Counted from the stretch's first letter, positions 1 through 9,498 are shown. The stretch is DNA of 64,000 nt from CAWFLT01 sp963816795 (GCA_963816795.1 CAWFLT010000017.1:124001-188000), one strand, 5' to 3'. Notes: generated by a model from the letters alone, not told the origin. Made by a program: numbers and translations.

Positions 1-414
1 CAGGGCGCTGAGCCGGCGGGATGCCGCCGCCGGGACTCGAGCGGCGGGAATCGTCTGCCCGCTCAGCCAGCGGGCGCGCTGGTCGTCGTCGAGACTCTCG
101 GCGAATGATTTCGCGCTGATCGCCGGCTCGATGGGCGGCTCGCCGGTGAAGCGCGTCGACTGCAGGGCGTAGTAGATCAGCGCGTCGAGATCGCCTTCGC
201 GCAGTCGCGCTTGCGTGCGGCGCGCGTGGTCGGCGCGAAAGCCGTCGAACGCGCGAGCGGTCCCGCCGAGGACGGCCAGCCGGCGTTGCACGGCGGGCAG
301 CAGGTCGTCCCAGCGTACTGGCCGGGGCTCGTCAGCCACGGCCGCCAGCGAGAGCGCGATCCCGAGCGCAGCGATGAGCCGCGCGCGCCGCGGACGGCCG
401 CCGCCATCATCCAC
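1..414 (-). CDS. Hypothetical secreted protein, cut by the left edge
   Basis: A frame opening at a GTG (base 414) stays open to the window edge, giving the first 138 residues. After a basic N-terminus (RPRRAR) comes a hydrophobic segment, LIAALGIALSLAAVADE, that looks like a signal peptide with cleavage near the final ADE. The mature part starts RPVRWDDLLPAVQRRLAVL and later contains DALIYYALQSTRFTGEPP. I do not recognise the family. The gene is divergent from the TonB receptor at 521, with about 105 bp between the two starts. The GTG start is inferred from the position of the signal-like segment; another upstream start cannot be excluded. Confidence 0.55.
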   Translation of the reverse strand, partial: MDDGGGRPRRARLIAALGIALSLAAVADEPRPVRWDDLLPAVQRRLAVLGGTARAFDGFRADHARRTQARLREGDLDALIYYALQSTRFTGEPPIEPAISAKSFAESLDDDQRARWLSGQTIPAARVPAAASRRLSAL

Positions 415-446
415 GCGCGTAGTCTACGCGGTCGGCAGACGGCCGG

Positions 447-476
447 TTGTGGCGGCGAACCCCCCGGGTGTATAAC
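447..476 (+). promoter_or_regulatory. Possible sigma70-type promoter of the TonB receptor gene
   Basis: TTGTGG (447-452) and TATAAC (471-476) are separated by 18 bp and lie about 45 bp upstream of the ATG at 521. The -10 box matches the consensus at five of six positions, while the -35 box is poor. This is visual motif matching only. Confidence 0.3.
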
Positions 477-520
477 GGCGGTGCTCGCCCAGCTCGCCGC
501 AACCGGAGGAGGAAGCGTCG

Positions 521-3500
521 ATGAGAACCATGCTGAGGGCGATAGCCTGCCTGGCGGTGCTCCTGACACTGGCCGGGCCCACGTTCGCGCAGGAGTTTCG
601 CGCCACGGTGACGGGTCGTGTCAGCGACTCGACCGGCGGCCGGATGCCGGGCGTGACGGTCACGATTACCAACACCCAGACCAACGAGGTGATCACCGCG
701 GTCACCAACGATGAGGGACTTTATACGCTGCCGTTTCTGCGCCCCGGACAATACAAGGTCGCGGCGCAGCTGCAGGGATTCCGCCGGTTCGAGCAGTTGG
801 TGCAACTCGAAGTCGGCCAGTCGCAAACCGTGAACGTAGCGATGCAGGTCGGCGAGTTGACCGAGGTCGTGACCGTCGTCGCGGAAGCGACCGAGGTGAC
901 GAAAGCCGATCGCGGTCTCGTCATCGACAACCAGCGCATCACGGAATTGCCGCTGAACGCGCGCAATCCGTTCATGCTGTCGTATCTCTCGCCCGGCATC
1001 ACCTACAACGGGCCGGCGATCTATCAGCGGCCGTTCGACAACGGCGCCATCGCCGACTGGTCGATCAACGGCGGCCAGAACCGGAACAACGAGTTCCTGC
1101 TCGACGGCGCCCCGAACAACTCGATTCAGGGCGGCAACAACATCGCCTATGTCCCGCCGGTGGACGCCGTGCAGGAGTTCAAGATCGTCACCAACAGCTA
1201 CGACGCGCAGTACGGACGCACGGCTGGCGGCGTCATCAACGTGTCGCTCAAATCGGGGACGAACGCATTTCACGGCACGGTGTACGAGTTCGCGCGCCGG
1301 AAAGCCTTTGACTCGAACGAGTATCAGTTCCAGCTGCGGGGAACGCCGAAGCCCGATCACAAACTCGACCAGTACGGCTTTCAGATCGATGGCCCGGTGG
1401 TCCTCCCAGGCGTCTACGACGGACGTGGCAAGACGTTCTTCATGTTCAACTACGAGGGCTACCGGGAAGCCACGCCCAACCCGTCGACCTACACGGTGCC
1501 CGACGAGGCGCAGCTTCGAGGGGACTTCAGCAATCTGCGCAATGCGACAGGACAGCTGATCACCATCTACGATCCGCGCACCGGCCGGCAGGAAGGCAAC
1601 AACTGGGTCCGGGATCCGTTCCTGAACAACGTCATTCCCGCCGATCGCATCGATCCGATGGCGCAGCGTTTCCTGCAGTACTTCCTGCGGCCCAACACGA
1701 CGCCGGCGTCGGGCGATCCGTGGCGCAACAACTTCGCCTTTGCGCCGAACCTCGCCTACGACGACTTCAACAACTACGCGACCAAGTTCGATCAGAACCT
1801 CAGCAACAAGACGCGGATGTTCTTCCGCTACGCCTACAACATGCGCGCCGAGACGCGGTATACGAACGGCATCACGACCGGGCCGGCGCAGGATGGCCAG
1901 TTGCCGCTCGAGCGGACCAACCATACGGGCGTCGCCGACTGGGTCCGGACCATGGGAACGTCGGTCGTCTTCAACGTCCGCGCCGGACTGAATCAGTACC
2001 TGGAGCTGGCCCGCTCCGATCCCGGCCTGTCGTTCAATCCGTCCGAGCTGGGTTTTCCACCGTCGCTCATCAACCAGCTCCCGAACAAGGTGTTTCCGCG
2101 CATCAACCTCACGGACTATCAAGGGCTCGGGCGCGCCGGCCGCAACAGCGAAACGACGACCGTGCTGAGCGTGCAGCCGAATCTCACCTGGGCGCGGGGG
2201 CGGCACAATCTGCGGGGCGGCCTGGACATGCGGCTCACCTGGTACACCCGCGAGATCAACGGCAACCTCTTCGTGATGAGCTTCGACAACCGCTTCACGC
2301 GCCGCGTCTTCAACCAGAACGAGACGCTGCCGAGCGGCAACTCGATTGCGTCCTTCCTGCTCGGCGCCGCCAGCGGCGGACAGATCGACAACAACTTCTA
2401 TCCGACGTTCCGCTGGAACTACTACGCGCCGTGGGTGCAGGACGATTGGCGACTCACCGATCGCCTGACGCTCAACCTCGGACTGCGATGGGACATCAAC
2501 TCCCCGGTGTTCGAGGAAGCAGATCGGCTGAACTACGGCTTCGATACGACCAGCATCAACCCGGTGTCTGGACGGATCACGCCGGCGCCGAGCGTGCCGT
2601 TCACTCAGGTCCTGGGCGGGCCTCAGTTTGCGGCCGTCAACGGCAACCCGAAGTATCCGTACCAGTGGGACACCAACAACCTGCAGCCGCGCGCGGGCTT
2701 CGCGTTCATGCTGAACGAGCGCACGATTCTCCGTGGCGGCTACGGCCTGTACTTCCTCAACGTCACTGGCACGACGACGCAGAACGGGTTCAGCATCCAG
2801 ACGCCGCTGATCACCTCGAACGACAGCGACCGGACGTCGACCTTCCCGCTCGCCAACCCGTTCTCGCAGGGCATCTCGGAAGCGCCGGGCTCCGCGCAAG
2901 GCCTCGAAACGTTCCTGGGCCGTGGGCCGAGCTTCTCCAACCTGGACTACCTCAATCCCTACGTGCACCAGTTCTCGCTTGGCGTTCAGCGGCAACTGCC
3001 GTGGCGGACGTCCGTCGAGATCTCGTACGTCGGGAGCCGGACGAAGCAGGAGCAGAACTCCTGGGGCGGCTTCAACGAGCCGTCGCTCGAGCTGCGCGAT
3101 CGCTGCGACGTGACGAAGGGCGGCAGCGCCGCCTTCTGCAACGAGCTCCTGCCCAACCCGTTCTTCGGCGTCGCCGGCTTCGAGGGCACCAATCGCTTCA
3201 CCAGCCAGACGCTCTCGCGCTTCGAGCTGTCACGCCCGTACCCGCAGTTCACGGGATTCAGCGAGTTCGAACGCAACGACGGGCAGATTTGGTACAACTC
3301 GCTGCAGGTCACCGCCAACAAGCGGATGTCCGATGGCATCTCGCTCGCCGGGACGTGGACGCTCGCGAAGATGATCGAGGAAAACGGCTTCCGCGACGAC
3401 CTCGCCCAGATCCTGCAGAAGTCGGCCTACACCACCGACCGGCGGCACCGCGTCACCATGTCCGGCGTCTACAACCTGCCGTTCGGCCGCGGCCGGAAGT

Positions 3501-4048
3501 ACATGAACAGCTCCGGTCCGGTTGTTGAAGCGCTGGCAGGCGGCTGGGAGGTCGCCGGGATGTGGCTGTTCAACACCGGCCGGCCCTGGGATCTCCCCGG
3601 CAACGTCTTCTACGTGAAAGACGCCAGGCTCGACAAGGTCGAGTACACGCCCACCAGCATCCGCGCCGTCCAGAACTGCGTCTCGACGATGAACGACGCC
3701 GGCGTGGTCACGATGCTGGCGTTCTCGGTCGCCGCGGGCTGCACTGAACCGAACTTCATCATCCGGCCCAACTTCACCGGCCGGACGACGGAGTTCCGCG
3801 ACGATGCCATTCGCAGACCGCCGTTCTATCAGTTCGACATCAACTTCGCGAAGATGACGCAACTGAACGACAAGCTGAGGCTCCAGATCCGGTTCGAGCT
3901 GTACAACGTCTTGAATCAGGTCGTGTACGACGAGCGGCAGTACGTCAACAACCCGACCGATCCCTTGTTCGGGACGATCGACCGGACGAGCACCCGGCAA
4001 TCGAACTTCCCGCGTTACGGACAGTTGGGGATCAAGCTGATCTTCTGA
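521..4048 (+). CDS. Oar-like TonB-dependent receptor
   Basis: A 1175-residue outer-membrane receptor. Residues 1-24 are a signal peptide (MRTMLRAIACLAV...TFAQ). They are followed by a carboxypeptidase-regulatory-like Ig fold (TGRVSDSTGGRMPGVTVTI, about 30-110), a plug domain containing ELPLNARNPFMLSYLSPGI and FLLDGAPNNSIQGGNN, and a long beta-barrel ending LGIKLIF with a terminal aromatic. This architecture is typical of the large Oar family of Acidobacteriota, thought to import or bind oligomeric substrates; the ligand cannot be inferred. An AGGAGG-type ribosome site sits 6-12 bp before the ATG. The reading frame is intact, unlike the paralogue at 14341-18263. Confidence 0.93.
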   Translation: MRTMLRAIACLAVLLTLAGPTFAQEFRATVTGRVSDSTGGRMPGVTVTITNTQTNEVITAVTNDEGLYTLPFLRPGQYKVAAQLQGFRRFEQLVQLEVGQSQTVNVAMQVGELTEVVTVVAEATEVTKADRGLVIDNQRITELPLNARNPFMLSYLSPGITYNGPAIYQRPFDNGAIADWSINGGQNRNNEFLLDGAPNNSIQGGNNIAYVPPVDAVQEFKIVTNSYDAQYGRTAGGVINVSLKSGTNAFHGTVYEFARRKAFDSNEYQFQLRGTPKPDHKLDQYGFQIDGPVVLPGVYDGRGKTFFMFNYEGYREATPNPSTYTVPDEAQLRGDFSNLRNATGQLITIYDPRTGRQEGNNWVRDPFLNNVIPADRIDPMAQRFLQYFLRPNTTPASGDPWRNNFAFAPNLAYDDFNNYATKFDQNLSNKTRMFFRYAYNMRAETRYTNGITTGPAQDGQLPLERTNHTGVADWVRTMGTSVVFNVRAGLNQYLELARSDPGLSFNPSELGFPPSLINQLPNKVFPRINLTDYQGLGRAGRNSETTTVLSVQPNLTWARGRHNLRGGLDMRLTWYTREINGNLFVMSFDNRFTRRVFNQNETLPSGNSIASFLLGAASGGQIDNNFYPTFRWNYYAPWVQDDWRLTDRLTLNLGLRWDINSPVFEEADRLNYGFDTTSINPVSGRITPAPSVPFTQVLGGPQFAAVNGNPKYPYQWDTNNLQPRAGFAFMLNERTILRGGYGLYFLNVTGTTTQNGFSIQTPLITSNDSDRTSTFPLANPFSQGISEAPGSAQGLETFLGRGPSFSNLDYLNPYVHQFSLGVQRQLPWRTSVEISYVGSRTKQEQNSWGGFNEPSLELRDRCDVTKGGSAAFCNELLPNPFFGVAGFEGTNRFTSQTLSRFELSRPYPQFTGFSEFERNDGQIWYNSLQVTANKRMSDGISLAGTWTLAKMIEENGFRDDLAQILQKSAYTTDRRHRVTMSGVYNLPFGRGRKYMNSSGPVVEALAGGWEVAGMWLFNTGRPWDLPGNVFYVKDARLDKVEYTPTSIRAVQNCVSTMNDAGVVTMLAFSVAAGCTEPNFIIRPNFTGRTTEFRDDAIRRPPFYQFDINFAKMTQLNDKLRLQIRFELYNVLNQVVYDERQYVNNPTDPLFGTIDRTSTRQSNFPRYGQLGIKLIF

Positions 4049-4058
4049 GCGGCCGGAT

Positions 4059-4097
4059 TGGTAGACCGCATGGTATCTGATGCCATGCGGTCTACCA
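4059..4097. terminator. Perfect 15-bp hairpin after the TonB gene
   Basis: TGGTAGACCGCATGG (4059-4073) and its exact reverse complement (4083-4097) flank a 9-nt loop, starting 10 nt after the stop codon at 4048. There is no T-tract, so a canonical intrinsic terminator is not supported. It may be a terminator of another kind or a palindromic repeat. Confidence 0.5.
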
Positions 4098-4139
4098 TCG
4101 ACAAGACCTGCCTGACACTCCCCCTGAGTGTGCTAGGAT

Positions 4140-6122
4140 GTGCTCGCCCCCAGTATGTCGTTGCCCCGTGGGCGTCAGAGCGCCTGGGCGCTCGGCGCGT
4201 TCGTCCTGCTCGCAGTCGTCCAGACGTGGCCGCTCGCCCGCCACCTGCCGACGCACCTGACCGGCCCGCCGTCCGGTGACACCGGCGTGTACGTGTGGAA
4301 CACCTGGGTGTTCCGCCACGAACTGGTCGAGGCCGGGCGGTCGCCATTTCGCACGTCGAGCATCTTCTCGCTCAGTGCGGAGGCGGACCTCAGCCTCCAC
4401 AACTACACCGTCTTCGCCGACCTGCTGGCAGTGCCGCTCCAGCCCGTGCTGGGGGTCGTCGCGACGTTCAACCTCGTCTATCTGGCGAACCTCGCGCTCG
4501 CCGGCTTCGGCATGTTCGTGCTGGCCCGCCGGGTCACTGGTCGACCGCTCGAAGCGTGGATCGCGGGGGCGGTGTTCGCCTGTGCGCCCTATCTCGTCGC
4601 GCGGAGTACGGCCCACTTCAGCCTGGTCGCCGCGGCGCCACTGCCGTTTTTTCTGTACTGGCTCGATCGGGCATGGAGCACACAGCGGATCCGTGATGCG
4701 GCGGCCGTCGGCGTGTGCGTCGCGTGGGCGGCGTTCTGCGACGTGTACTACGCCGTGTACTGCGTCATCCTCGGCGGCTGTTTCGTGGCCAGCCAGATGA
4801 TCGCCTGGTCGGCCGGACGACGGCGTGTCCCGACGCGTTGGGCGCGGGTGCTCATCGACGCCGCCATCGTGGCGCTCGTGCTGTTGATCGTGAGCGTCCA
4901 CGTGATCGGCGGCGGCTCGATCAGGATCGCCTCGATCTCGGTCTCGATGCGGTCGCTCTACACGCCAGTCCTCGTCCTGTCGCTGCTTGTGTTGGCACGC
5001 GGGTTGATGATGGTGCGGCCCGCCCTGGCGTGGCGGCCACCGCCCGGATCTGCGGCGATGTGGCGAGCCGGCATTGCCGCCGTGCTGGTGGCGGCCGTGC
5101 TGCTCGCGCCGACGCTCTCAGCGGTCGGCCGGCGCGCGGCCGACGGCCGATTGGTCACGGCGCCGGTGATGTGGCGGTCCAGTCCTCCGGGTGCAGACCT
5201 GCTCGCGTTCGTGGCACCGAACCCGACCCATCCGCTGACGCCGCGCGCCATTTCCGAATGGGCCAGTCGCTCACCCGGCGGATTCGCCGAACAGGTCGTG
5301 GCCGTGTCTCTCGTCGGGATCGCGGTCATTCTCCTGGCGTGGACGCGCGCCGGGTTCCGGCCGCGACGCTTCTGGCTTGGCATCACGATCGGGTTCGCCC
5401 TCCTGACGCTCGGCCCGTTCGTCCACATCGCCGGTCTCAACACGTACGTGCCGACACCGTGGACGTTGCTCCGCTACGCGCCGCTCATCGGCGAGGCGCG
5501 GATGCCCACCCGATTCGCGATCGTCGCCATGCTCGGGTTCTGTGTGATCCTCGCGTGCGCACTGGTCGCCCTGACGAACCAGCATCCGCGCCGCCGGCGA
5601 ACGATCCTCGCCCTCGCCGGGATCGGTCTGGCGATCGAGCTCCTGCCGATTCCGCGCACCTTGTACTCCGCAAGCGTCCCGCGGATCTACGACGTGATCG
5701 CGGCCGATCCGCGGCCCGTTCGTGTGCTCGAACTGCCGTACGGCGTGCGCGACGGCCTCTCGTCGCTCGGCGATTTCAACGCGTCGAGCCAGTTCCATCA
5801 GACCTACCATCGCAAGTCGATCGCCGGCGGCTATCTTTCGCGGGTCAGTGCGCAGCGGAAAGCGTCGTACCGTCACCTCGCCGTCAGAAGCGCGTTGATC
5901 ACACTCAGCGAGCGACAGCCGCTGCAGCCGGAACAGGAGCGGCGCGCCCTCGCCGCGGCTGGCTCGTTCCTCGCGTCGCGCGGCATCGGCTACGTCGTCA
6001 TGGACACAGGCCGCACGCCACCGGCGCTCCGTACGTTTGCCGTCGATCAACTGGGGCTGACCCTGATCGCGCAGGCAGACGGCTTCGAGCTGTTCGTGCC
6101 GCGAGGAAAGATTCCCGAGTAA
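4140..6122 (+). CDS. Polytopic membrane protein, possible GT-C glycosyltransferase
   Basis: A 660-residue protein with roughly eleven hydrophobic segments, for example ALGAFVLLAVVQTWPL near the N-terminus, LVYLANLALAGFGMFVLA and IAAVLVAAVLLAPTLSAV. An early loop carries SGDTGVYVWNTWVFRHEL, an acidic patch after the first membrane helix like that of GT-C lipid-sugar transferases. The C-terminal about 150 residues are soluble (ELPYGVRDGLSSLGDFNASS). The family is inferred from topology and not from a decisive catalytic motif. GTG at 4140 is the longest start; ATG at 4155 (MSLPRGRQ) is equally plausible. No operon partner is evident. Confidence 0.7.
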   Translation: MLAPSMSLPRGRQSAWALGAFVLLAVVQTWPLARHLPTHLTGPPSGDTGVYVWNTWVFRHELVEAGRSPFRTSSIFSLSAEADLSLHNYTVFADLLAVPLQPVLGVVATFNLVYLANLALAGFGMFVLARRVTGRPLEAWIAGAVFACAPYLVARSTAHFSLVAAAPLPFFLYWLDRAWSTQRIRDAAAVGVCVAWAAFCDVYYAVYCVILGGCFVASQMIAWSAGRRRVPTRWARVLIDAAIVALVLLIVSVHVIGGGSIRIASISVSMRSLYTPVLVLSLLVLARGLMMVRPALAWRPPPGSAAMWRAGIAAVLVAAVLLAPTLSAVGRRAADGRLVTAPVMWRSSPPGADLLAFVAPNPTHPLTPRAISEWASRSPGGFAEQVVAVSLVGIAVILLAWTRAGFRPRRFWLGITIGFALLTLGPFVHIAGLNTYVPTPWTLLRYAPLIGEARMPTRFAIVAMLGFCVILACALVALTNQHPRRRRTILALAGIGLAIELLPIPRTLYSASVPRIYDVIAADPRPVRVLELPYGVRDGLSSLGDFNASSQFHQTYHRKSIAGGYLSRVSAQRKASYRHLAVRSALITLSERQPLQPEQERRALAAAGSFLASRGIGYVVMDTGRTPPALRTFAVDQLGLTLIAQADGFELFVPRGKIPE

Positions 6123-6145
6123 TCCGCTGATCGAAAAACATTCAC

Positions 6146-6169
6146 CGTGAAGCCGTGAAGCGCGTGAAG
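6146..6169 (+). repeat. CGTGAAG heptamer repeats after the stop codon
   Basis: Three CGTGAAG copies, two of them separated by one or two bases, begin about 24 nt after the stop at 6122. The same heptamer recurs in the inverted element at 27399-27754. The rest of 6170-6305 shows no coding signal. Confidence 0.6.
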
Positions 6170-6305
6170 GCACTTCTTGGGAACGGACGACAACCTCAAG
6201 ATCAGGAACTGACGCGGCCTCGGCGCTGAAGCTGGGCGTCGACAAGGCGGCCAGCGACCCTGCTACGACTCGCGGTCACGCGCTTCATGTTGATCTGTTG
6301 AGGTT

Positions 6306-6357
6306 TTGACATATACTACTCTAATGATTGACATACGTAGGACATACGAATTAGACT
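6306..6357 (+). promoter_or_regulatory. vapBC promoter/operator with phased GACATA repeats
   Basis: TTGACA (6328-6333) and TAGACT (6352-6357) are 18 bp apart and would place the transcription start at or next to the GTG start codon of the antitoxin (6364), suggesting a leaderless message. GACATA occurs at 6308, 6330 and 6341, with spacings of 22 and 11 bp (two and one helical turns). TCTAAT (6320-6325) and ATTAGA (6350-6355) form an inverted pair around the core. VapBC operons are normally autorepressed, so these are candidate operator half-sites. Confidence 0.5.
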
Positions 6358-6363
6358 TTTCTG

Positions 6364-6570
6364 GTGCGAACGACCCTCTACCTTCCTATCCCCTTGTTGG
6401 AGGAAGCCAGAACCGCCCTGGGCTTCAGGTCGAAGACCGATACGGTCGTCCACGCCTTGAGAGAGGTCGTCAGGCGCAGCCGGGCTGACGAGCTCAAGGC
6501 GCTCATCGGGCGCGTCGAGTTCGAGTTCGACCCGACCGAGCTTCGCGACAAGGAACGCCGGGGCGCGTGA
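6364..6570 (+). CDS. vapB: VapB-family antitoxin
   Basis: 68 residues from a GTG start. The N-terminus MRTTLYLPIPLLEEARTALG followed by SKTDTVVHALREVVRR is the ribbon-helix-helix type DNA-binding region of VapB-like antitoxins (DUF2191 type), and the acidic C-terminal part (VEFEFDPTELRDKERR) is the expected toxin-wrapping tail. The stop overlaps the vapC start by 4 bp (GTGA), so the two are translationally coupled. No ribosome site precedes the GTG, which fits the leaderless promoter geometry. Expected role: neutralise VapC and repress the operon. Confidence 0.85.
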   Translation: MRTTLYLPIPLLEEARTALGFRSKTDTVVHALREVVRRSRADELKALIGRVEFEFDPTELRDKERRGA

Positions 6571-6953
6571 TCGTCGTCGATACGTCCGTCTGGGTGGCGG
6601 CTGTGCGCGAGCCGAGCGGAAAGATCGCGACAACCCTCCGCAAACTCATCGACACGGATGATGCGGTCCTCGCGTTGCCGGTGCGCCTCGAGCTGCTGGC
6701 GGGCGTCAAGAGCGACGACCGCGCCGCCCTCAAGCGCGGCCTGTCCGCACTGCCCGTCGTCGTACCTTCGGAAGAGACGTGGCGGCTGATCGAAGGCTGG
6801 ATTGGGCCGGCAGCGGACGGCGGGCAACGATTCGGCGTGACGGACCTGCTGATCGCCGGGCTCGCCTCCGAGATTGGCGCGCTCGTCTGGTCGCTCGATG
6901 GCGACTTCCGGCGCATGGAGTCGATCGGCCTGGCGCGGCTCTACGGCAATTGA
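6567..6953 (+). CDS. vapC: VapC-family PIN-domain ribonuclease toxin
   Basis: 128 residues from a GTG start inside the antitoxin stop. All four acidic PIN positions are visible: D5 in MIVVDTSVWV, E42 in RLELLAG, D93 in FGVTDLLIA and D111/D113 in SLDGDF. PIN toxins are Mg-dependent endoribonucleases that typically cleave tRNA or rRNA loops; the target here is unknown. The length is normal for the family and no catalytic residue is missing, so the toxin should be active when released. A repeat array begins 31 nt after its stop. Confidence 0.88.
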   Translation: MIVVDTSVWVAAVREPSGKIATTLRKLIDTDDAVLALPVRLELLAGVKSDDRAALKRGLSALPVVVPSEETWRLIEGWIGPAADGGQRFGVTDLLIAGLASEIGALVWSLDGDFRRMESIGLARLYGN

Positions 6954-6983
6954 CCGCGACGTACAGCGACTAGCGGATACCGC

Positions 6984-7212
6984 GGAAGTCCGGAGTGAAG
7001 CGCGCATGAGGTGCAGCGTGAAATGCGCGAGGTCCGGAGTGAGCAGCGCTTGAAGTCCGGCAATGCTCGAGGTCCTGCCGCCTGACACCCCGACCCGCTG
7101 CCTGGACCTCAAACGCGTTTCACTCCGGACCAAGTGCTTTCCCGCCGGACCTCGAGTCCCTTTTGCTCCGGACCTCGAGCGCTCTTCACACCGGACTTCA
7201 GATGCTCTTCTG
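6984..7212. repeat. Converging 23-nt repeat arrays between convergent genes
   Basis: Degenerate copies of a unit resembling GCGCTTGAGGTCCGGAGTGA run forward from 6984 to about 7065 and in reverse complement from about 7105 to 7212, meeting head to head between vapC and the quinoprotein gene. In each half the repeat is read in the orientation of the gene whose 3' end it follows. A cleaner forward array of the same family is at 50970-51125. No gene is visible in this stretch. Confidence 0.8.
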
Positions 7213-7222
7213 ACCCGTGGCT

Positions 7223-9374
7223 GTCAGCGCGGTAACGCGAACGCGACGATGCTGCCGCCGGCGGGGCGGCCTGACTTGCCGCCGCCGGCGGAGATGACGA
7301 CGTACTGTCGGCCGCCGGCCATGTAGACGCTCGGCGTGGCGTTGCCGCCGAATGGCAGCTTCGCTTCCCACAAGAATCTTGCCAGTCTCCTTGTCGAACG
7401 CGCGGATCGTCTCGTCGGCCGTCGCGCCGATGAAGATCAGTCCGGTTGCCGTCACCACCGGGCCGCCGTAGTTCTCAGTACCGGTCGGCGGGATGCCGCG
7501 CTTCGTCAGTTCGGGGTATTCGCCGAGCGGCACCTTCCACTTGATCTCGCCGGTGTTGAGATCGACCGCGTTGAGCGTGCCCCACGGCGGTTTGATCGCT
7601 GGATACCGCTCGCGATCGAACAGCCGTTGAAATCCCGTAAAGGCGTACGGGGCGGCGTCCTGACCACCGCGGCCACCGCCGCCCGCGCCCCGCCCACCGC
7701 CAGCAGTTTGGTACGCGGACTCTGGCTGCTCCACGCCATAGAGGTGATCGAGAATGGCGCGGCGCTGACCTTCCGGCAGGTCCTGTCCGAACGCCGGCAT
7801 CCGGCCCGGTCCACCTTTATCGACGATCAGGTTCGAGTGCTCACGCGGCTTGCTGGCGATCTCGACGAGCGGTGGAAAGCCGGAGGCCGGCTCGCCCTGC
7901 TTCTCGAGGCCATGACACGACGCGCATTGCGTCAGGTAGCCGCGCTCACCGAGCGTCAGCGGACTGCCATCCGGCTTCCGTGTCGGAATCAACTGATAGG
8001 TCCACGGGATCTCGTTGATGTTGACGTAGTACACGCCTTGCGGATCGGCGGCCGCGCCGCCCCACTCCATGCCGCCGTCGTAGCCGGGAAACATGATCGT
8101 CGGCTTGAGACTCGGCGTCGGAAACGGACCGGACGATCCCCAGACCGCGGCCCGTTCACGCGTGACCTTGTTCGCTTCGGGCGAAATCGTCGACGCGTCG
8201 GCTTCGGTGTAGGACTGTCGCATCAGCGGCGCCGGTTTCGAGGGCACCGGCTGCGACGGCCAGTTGTACTCGCCGGGGACATCGGTCGGCCGGACCGCCT
8301 GTTCGCGAATCGGCCAGAGCGGCTCGCCGGTCACGCGATTGAAGACGAACAGCAGCCCGTGTTTCGTCCCTTGCGCCACGGCGTCGATCTGGCGGCCGTT
8401 GTGCGTCACGGTCAACAGCACCGGCGGACGTCGGCAGGTCACGATCGAAGAGATCGTGGCGATAGATCTGGTAGTGCCAGAGTCGCTTGCCAGTGTTCGC
8501 GTCGAGCGCGACCAGCGAATTGGCGAACAGGTTCTCGCCTTTGCGATCAGCCGCCCCAGAAATCCGGGGTCGCCGATTCAGTCGGGACATAGATGATGCC
8601 GCGCGCCTCGTCCAGCGCCGAGCCGGTCCAGTTCGACGCCCCGCCGCTCGTGCCGACGCCGGTCGCCGGCCACGTCTCGGCGCCGAACTCGCCGGGGCGC
8701 GGGACGAGGTGAAAGATCCAGCGCAGCGCGCCGGTCCGCACGTCGTAGGCGCGCAGGCTACCGGGTTGATTCGTGATGCCGGTGGTGATGTACAGGTCCT
8801 TGTAGATCTGTCCCGGCGTGTTGAGGGTGATGTTGATGCGCTCGCTGCCGTCGCGCTCGGTCCCCGTACCGAGATGCAGCGCGCCGTTCTCTGCGAAGCT
8901 CCGGATCGGCGCGCCGGTCCTGGCGTCGAGCGCGTAGAGATAGTTGCCGACACCAGTGAAGATGCGCGCTTCCCCACCCTGCGCGTTGGCCCAGTAGACG
9001 ACGCCGCGCTGCCGGCCGCCGCCTGCGCCCGGACGCTCGGTGGTGGCGTCGAACTTCCACAGTTCCTTGCCGGTGGCGGCGTCGAGCGCGATCGCCTTTC
9101 GCGTCGGCGACGCCGTATAGAGCACGCCGTCGATGATCAGATTGTTCGCCTGGAATTCCCCTCGATCGCCGGTGTCGTAGGTCCAGGCGACCTGAAGCTG
9201 CGCGACGTTCGCTTTGGTGATCTCGGTGAGCGTGGAGTAGTGCGTGCGGCCGGCATCGCCGAGGTAGGTCGTCCAATTCGCGCCGGCGCCCATGGTCGCC
9301 GCCTGCGGAACGGGCGCGGCGCCACGCTGCGCGACGAGCGCCACGACCGCGAGCCCGACGAGCACCGTCCCCAA
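7223..9374 (-). CDS. PQQ-dependent dehydrogenase with inserted cytochrome c domain (frameshifted)
   Basis: The reconstructed protein (about 716 residues) has a signal-like start (TVLVGLAVVALVAQRG), then an eight-bladed quinoprotein propeller with blade motifs such as AIALDAATGKELWKF, ALDANTGKRLWHYQIYRHD and LNAVDLNTGEIKWKVPLGE. A haem c site, CASCH, sits inside the propeller (TQCASCHGLEKQGEPASGF), as in membrane or secreted alcohol/glucose-type quinoproteins that pass electrons to an attached haem. The frame breaks three times, each explained by one extra base, near 8552, 8428 and 7371. Removing them restores the conserved sequence up to GGSIVAFALPR and the stop at 7223. The start is TTG 9374 or GTG 9365. 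The substrate is unknown. Confidence 0.8.
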
Positions 9375-9377
9375 GAC

Positions 9378-9496
9378 TTCACCACGAAGGGCACGAAGCA
9401 CACGAAGAGTTCTCTGGGCCGATCGCGGCTCCTGGTCTTCCTCGAACGGCTTCGTGCTCTTCGTGTGCTTCGTGGTGAAAATCCTTCGTGGTGAAA
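9378..9496. repeat. Inverted CACGAAG heptamer arrays
   Basis: TTCACCACGAAGGGCACGAA-type units (9378-9413) face their reverse complements (9449-9496), forming a long imperfect hairpin between the TPR gene and the quinoprotein gene. The array ends 2 nt from the TPR stop codon. The same heptamer pattern is a familiar source of spurious peptides in other bacteria (general recollection). Confidence 0.75.
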
Positions 9497-9498
9497 GA

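Noticed and set aside
407..2995. Long 862-codon minus-strand open frame
   Set aside because: It is antisense to the well-supported TonB receptor, is Arg/Val-rich as expected of a GC-rich shadow frame and has no domain or start signal.
4092..4901. Minus-strand frame rich in His, Arg and Asp
   Set aside because: Antisense to the membrane protein gene; no conserved sequence.
7223..9374. Programmed +1 frameshifting in the quinoprotein
   Set aside because: Three breaks share no common slippery motif or structure that I can see; consensus error is simpler.
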